Source: Pedosphaera sp. (GTDB lineage: Bacteria; Verrucomicrobiota; Verrucomicrobiia; Limisphaerales; UBA9464). From it: a DNA stretch of 64,000 bases. The stretch's first letter is position 1; each line of letters starts with the position of its first letter. This document shows, in pieces, positions 61,175 to 64,000 of the stretch. The stretch spans positions 1 to 64,000 of the forward strand of contig SIBK01000017.1 of NCBI GenBank assembly GCA_009695205.1. The letters are read 5' to 3'. The position numbers and the translations under genes were made by a program. The notes below the pieces were generated by a model that saw only the letters and a program-made list of their open reading frames with translations, was not told the origin of the DNA and did no database searches.

Positions 61175-64000
61175 ATGAAAGACTTTCTCGCCTTTGTCAT
61201 CGTCGCGTGCCTTGTGACGCCGCTGTTTGCCCAGACCCCGGAATGGATTTGGTTCCGCAAGACAGACGGCGGGGAAACGCGGCATTTCCGCAAGACATTC
61301 ACGCTGGAGGAGCGTGCTACGAGCGCGGACCTGGTCGCCACAGCAGACGACGGTTTGGACGTGTTTGTGAATGGCGAACCGGTGTTGTCTGCCAACGAGT
61401 GGAGCCGGGGACATCGCGCCGATGTGAAGGCTAAGTTAAAGGTTGGCCGGAATACGCTCGCGATTCGTGCGATCAATGGGGATTCGAGCCCAGCGGGCGT
61501 TTTGGCGCGACTCAACTTGACCACGGTGGCGGGCAAACAATCGATCGTGACTGATGCAACGTGGAAGGCCGAAGACCGCACAGTGCCGGGTTGGAATCAG
61601 GTGGCGTATGACGACGCCGGATGGGCCACGGCGAAGTCGCTTGGCAAATTGGGTATCGAGCCGTGGGGGGATGTTTTGGCGACTGCCGCTGCCGCCACCG
61701 CTCCGCAACCGGCTTCCGTTCGCCGGCAAGCCACCCCGGCGGAAGCGCTTTATACGCTCAAGGATTACCACGTCGAACTGCTCCGAAGCGCCGAGATCGA
61801 GGAAGGTTCCTGGGTGAATCTGTGCAAGGACAACCGAGGTCGGCTCATCCTCAGTCCGCAGTATCCCGGCCCCAATTCCGAGGGCGGGCTGATCCGGGTA
61901 ACGCTTAACGCGGATGGCAAAGTCGCCAAACATGAATTTATCGCCAGGCCGCTCTACGATGCGCAGGGCATGGTTTTCGCGAATGGCGCACTGTGGGTGA
62001 TGGTGAACAAATATTCGACCAAGTTCGAGTCCGGTCTTTATCGCATCACGGACGACGGCAGCGATACATGGAGCCAGATTAGTCTCATCAAGAAATTTCC
62101 CGGCGGTGGGGAGCACGGTCCCCACGCGATTGAATTGGGACCCGATGGCAATTTGTGGGTCATGGCGGGTAATCACACCAAACTACCCGAGGGCCTCGCG
62201 CCGGATTCACCCCATAAAAATTACCGGGAAGACCATTTGCTACCGCGGCAACCCGATGGCAACGGGCACGCCACCGGCATCATGGCGCCTGGCGGCTATA
62301 TTTGTCGGGTAAGTCCGGACGGGTCGAAATGGGATCTGTTTTGCGCCGGCTTTCGCAATCAGTTTGATTTCACCTTCAATGTCGATGGCGAATTGTTCGT
62401 ATATGACGCGGACATGGAGTGGGATTGGGGCATGCCCTGGTATCGTCCGACGCGTGTGAACCACGCAGTGTCAGGCGCGGAGTTCGGCTGGCGTTACGGG
62501 ACTGGCAAATGGCCGGACTACCAACCGGATAGCCTGGGCTCGGTGGTGGATATTGGCGTCGGCTGCCCGACGGGCGTCGGCAATGGCAGGGGCGCGAAGT
62601 ACCCCGCAACGTATCAGCGAGCTATATACATCATGGATTGGACCTACGGCCGCCTTATTGCGGTGCACCTCACGCCGGACGGCGCGAGCTATACCGGCAC
62701 CTGGGAAAACTTTGTCTCTCCCTCCGGCTTGATGGACAAAGCCAAAGGAAAACCGCCCCTCAATATTACGGATCTTGTCATTGGCGACGACGGCGCGATG
62801 TATTTCACGGCGGGTGGGCGAGGCACGGCGGCGGGGCTTTATCGTGTGTCCTACACCGGACCCGAATCGACTGCGAACGCGTGGAAACCGAACACTGCGG
62901 GTGCCGAAGCGCGCGCGTTGCGTCGTCAAATCGAAGCCTTCCACGGAAAACCCGACCCACGCGCTCTCGACTTTATCTGGCCGCATTTGAACAGTCCTGA
63001 TCGCGCGATTCGCTATGCCGCGCGGATCGCGCTCGAAGCGCAACCGGTCGCCACCTGGGAGACACACGCGCTCAGTGAATCGTCGGTGGACGGGGGTCTG
63101 ACCGCCTTGCTCGCGCTTGCGCGTGTGGGCGAAAAATCAGCTCAGGACGCAGGGTTAAAAGCGCTCGGCAAATGGCCGCTCGGCTCGCTCCCCGAGAGAC
63201 AACAACTCGACAAATTGCGGGTTATCCAAATAAGCATCGCCCGTCACGGACTGCCCTCTTTGGACGTGGTGAAGGTGGCAACGGAGAGATTAGGCGCGAG
63301 TTATCCGAACGCGAGCGGGCTGGTGAACCGCGAGATTTCCCAAATCCTCATCGCACTCGGCGCGCCGGATGTCGTGGGTAAGACCCTTGCTCTCATGGCC
63401 AGCGCCAAGACACAGGAGGATATAATGCATTACCTTTTCCACCTTCGCACGGCCAAGCAGTGGACTCCCGAACAGCGCCGGGAGTACTTCGGTTACTGGA
63501 CGGCGGATCGTAGTGGCTACACCCATACAGGGAACACAGTAAAGTGGTTTGAGGACGCGGGCCGCCCTTATGGGGATGGGGCCAGCTTCAACAATTTTCT
63601 AAAAAACTTCCTCAAAGAAGCTGCCGCAAATCTGACCGATGGCGAGAAGAGCGAATTCGGTCCACTCTTGGCCAGTCTCAACTCACCCCAACCCCAGCCC
63701 GCGAAGAAGTTCGTCAATGCCTTTCCAGCGCGGAAATCACGTAGTTTCGTTAAAGCCTGGACGATGGCGGACTTCGTGAGCGATCTCGACAAAGCGGGCG
63801 CAGGCCGGAGCCCCCAGCGCGGCCGCCAAGCGTTTGTGGATGCGCAATGTCTCGCTTGCCACCGTTTCGGTGCCGAAGGCGGCGGCGTGGGATCTGACCT
63901 CACTGCGGTGAGCGCCCGCTTCAAACGCGTCGACATGCTGGAAAGCATTCTCGACCCCAGCAAAGTCGTCTCGGAACAATTCCAGAACACGACCGTTTTT
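61175..64000 (+). CDS. Secreted propeller protein with PVC-type haem domain, cut by window edge
   Basis: Starting at ATG 61175, 942 codons are open to the right edge, so the C-terminus is missing. The order matches the protein at 12334: signal peptide (ending 'PLFAQ'); galactose-binding-like domain ('FRKTFTLEE', 'GLDVFVNGEPV'); propeller ('GPHAIELGPDGNLWVMAGNH', 'DADMEWDWGMPWYRPTRV', 'GAEFGWRYG'); helical region; and haem motif 'CLACH' near residue 892 followed by 'VGSDLTAVSARF' and 'ILDPSKVVSEQF'. Presumed sugar or alcohol oxidation with electron transfer to haem. It forms a unit with the two preceding secreted proteins. Confidence 0.87.
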   Translation, partial: MKDFLAFVIVACLVTPLFAQTPEWIWFRKTDGGETRHFRKTFTLEERATSADLVATADDGLDVFVNGEPVLSANEWSRGHRADVKAKLKVGRNTLAIRAINGDSSPAGVLARLNLTTVAGKQSIVTDATWKAEDRTVPGWNQVAYDDAGWATAKSLGKLGIEPWGDVLATAAAATAPQPASVRRQATPAEALYTLKDYHVELLRSAEIEEGSWVNLCKDNRGRLILSPQYPGPNSEGGLIRVTLNADGKVAKHEFIARPLYDAQGMVFANGALWVMVNKYSTKFESGLYRITDDGSDTWSQISLIKKFPGGGEHGPHAIELGPDGNLWVMAGNHTKLPEGLAPDSPHKNYREDHLLPRQPDGNGHATGIMAPGGYICRVSPDGSKWDLFCAGFRNQFDFTFNVDGELFVYDADMEWDWGMPWYRPTRVNHAVSGAEFGWRYGTGKWPDYQPDSLGSVVDIGVGCPTGVGNGRGAKYPATYQRAIYIMDWTYGRLIAVHLTPDGASYTGTWENFVSPSGLMDKAKGKPPLNITDLVIGDDGAMYFTAGGRGTAAGLYRVSYTGPESTANAWKPNTAGAEARALRRQIEAFHGKPDPRALDFIWPHLNSPDRAIRYAARIALEAQPVATWETHALSESSVDGGLTALLALARVGEKSAQDAGLKALGKWPLGSLPERQQLDKLRVIQISIARHGLPSLDVVKVATERLGASYPNASGLVNREISQILIALGAPDVVGKTLALMASAKTQEDIMHYLFHLRTAKQWTPEQRREYFGYWTADRSGYTHTGNTVKWFEDAGRPYGDGASFNNFLKNFLKEAAANLTDGEKSEFGPLLASLNSPQPQPAKKFVNAFPARKSRSFVKAWTMADFVSDLDKAGAGRSPQRGRQAFVDAQCLACHRFGAEGGGVGSDLTAVSARFKRVDMLESILDPSKVVSEQFQNTTVF

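Noticed and set aside
1-64000. CRISPR arrays, tRNA or rRNA genes, prophage modules.
   Set aside because: No regularly spaced repeats, cloverleaf signatures, rRNA-like sequence or phage structural genes were seen on reading both strands; a covariance-model scan would be needed to be certain about small RNAs.

Overview
This 64 kb window comes from a bacterial chromosome of moderately high GC. Its gene content points to Verrucomicrobia, probably the Pedosphaera-type branch (subdivision 3). The evidence is a cluster of very large FG-GAP/ASPIC-UnbV (CRTAC1-like) beta-propeller proteins, two secreted propeller proteins ending in the CxxCH haem domain typical of the PVC group, a verrucomicrobial C-terminal 'W..L...DPSP..QRFYRV' module, duplicated 'SIGxNF...NWNN' modules, and sparse Shine-Dalgarno sites. 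The assignment rests on family resemblance only. No rRNA or tRNA gene was seen.

Layout. 1-0.4 kb: 5' part of an integrase-core transposase running off the left edge. 0.8-9.1 kb: mixed housekeeping and metabolic genes (secreted cyclophilin, PfkB kinase, iron alcohol dehydrogenase, FIST sensor protein overlapping trmB, Gfo/Idh oxidoreductase, DUF1232 protein, glycosyltransferase). 9.3-15.4 kb: TonB-dependent receptor and a haem-binding propeller protein. 15.6-19.4 kb: hisC, an RluA-type pseudouridine synthase and a PpiD/SurA-like periplasmic chaperone.

19.5-42.6 kb is the standout region. Four paralogous proteins of about 1220-1230 residues, each built of two propeller plus ASPIC/UnbV lobes, lie on the minus strand. 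With them are a TPR-propeller protein (frameshifted), a cytochrome-propeller fusion on the plus strand, a large modular Ig/concanavalin-like secreted protein and an AraC-family regulator at the head. All appear exported. I read it as a surface or periplasmic protein array amplified by tandem duplication; its substrate is unknown.

42.8-56.6 kb: RelE-like protein, coaD, a glutamine-synthetase-like/aldehyde dehydrogenase/phosphoglycerate mutase run, a VapBC-type toxin-antitoxin pair, a prenyl synthase, two M16 peptidase homologues (one without the zinc site), an ECF sigma factor, rdgB and an MsbA-like ABC exporter. 56.7-58.7 kb: a strip of broken genes and fragments with a perfect 34-bp palindrome. 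58.9-64 kb: a plus-strand secreted set (Tat-signal protein of unknown function, SMP-30 family protein, second haem propeller protein cut by the right edge).

Four reading frames (near 23.69, 56.91, 57.39 and 58.35 kb) are each repaired by adding a single base in a homopolymer. This is either real decay or systematic homopolymer undercalling in the assembly, and it should be settled before these genes are called pseudogenes.
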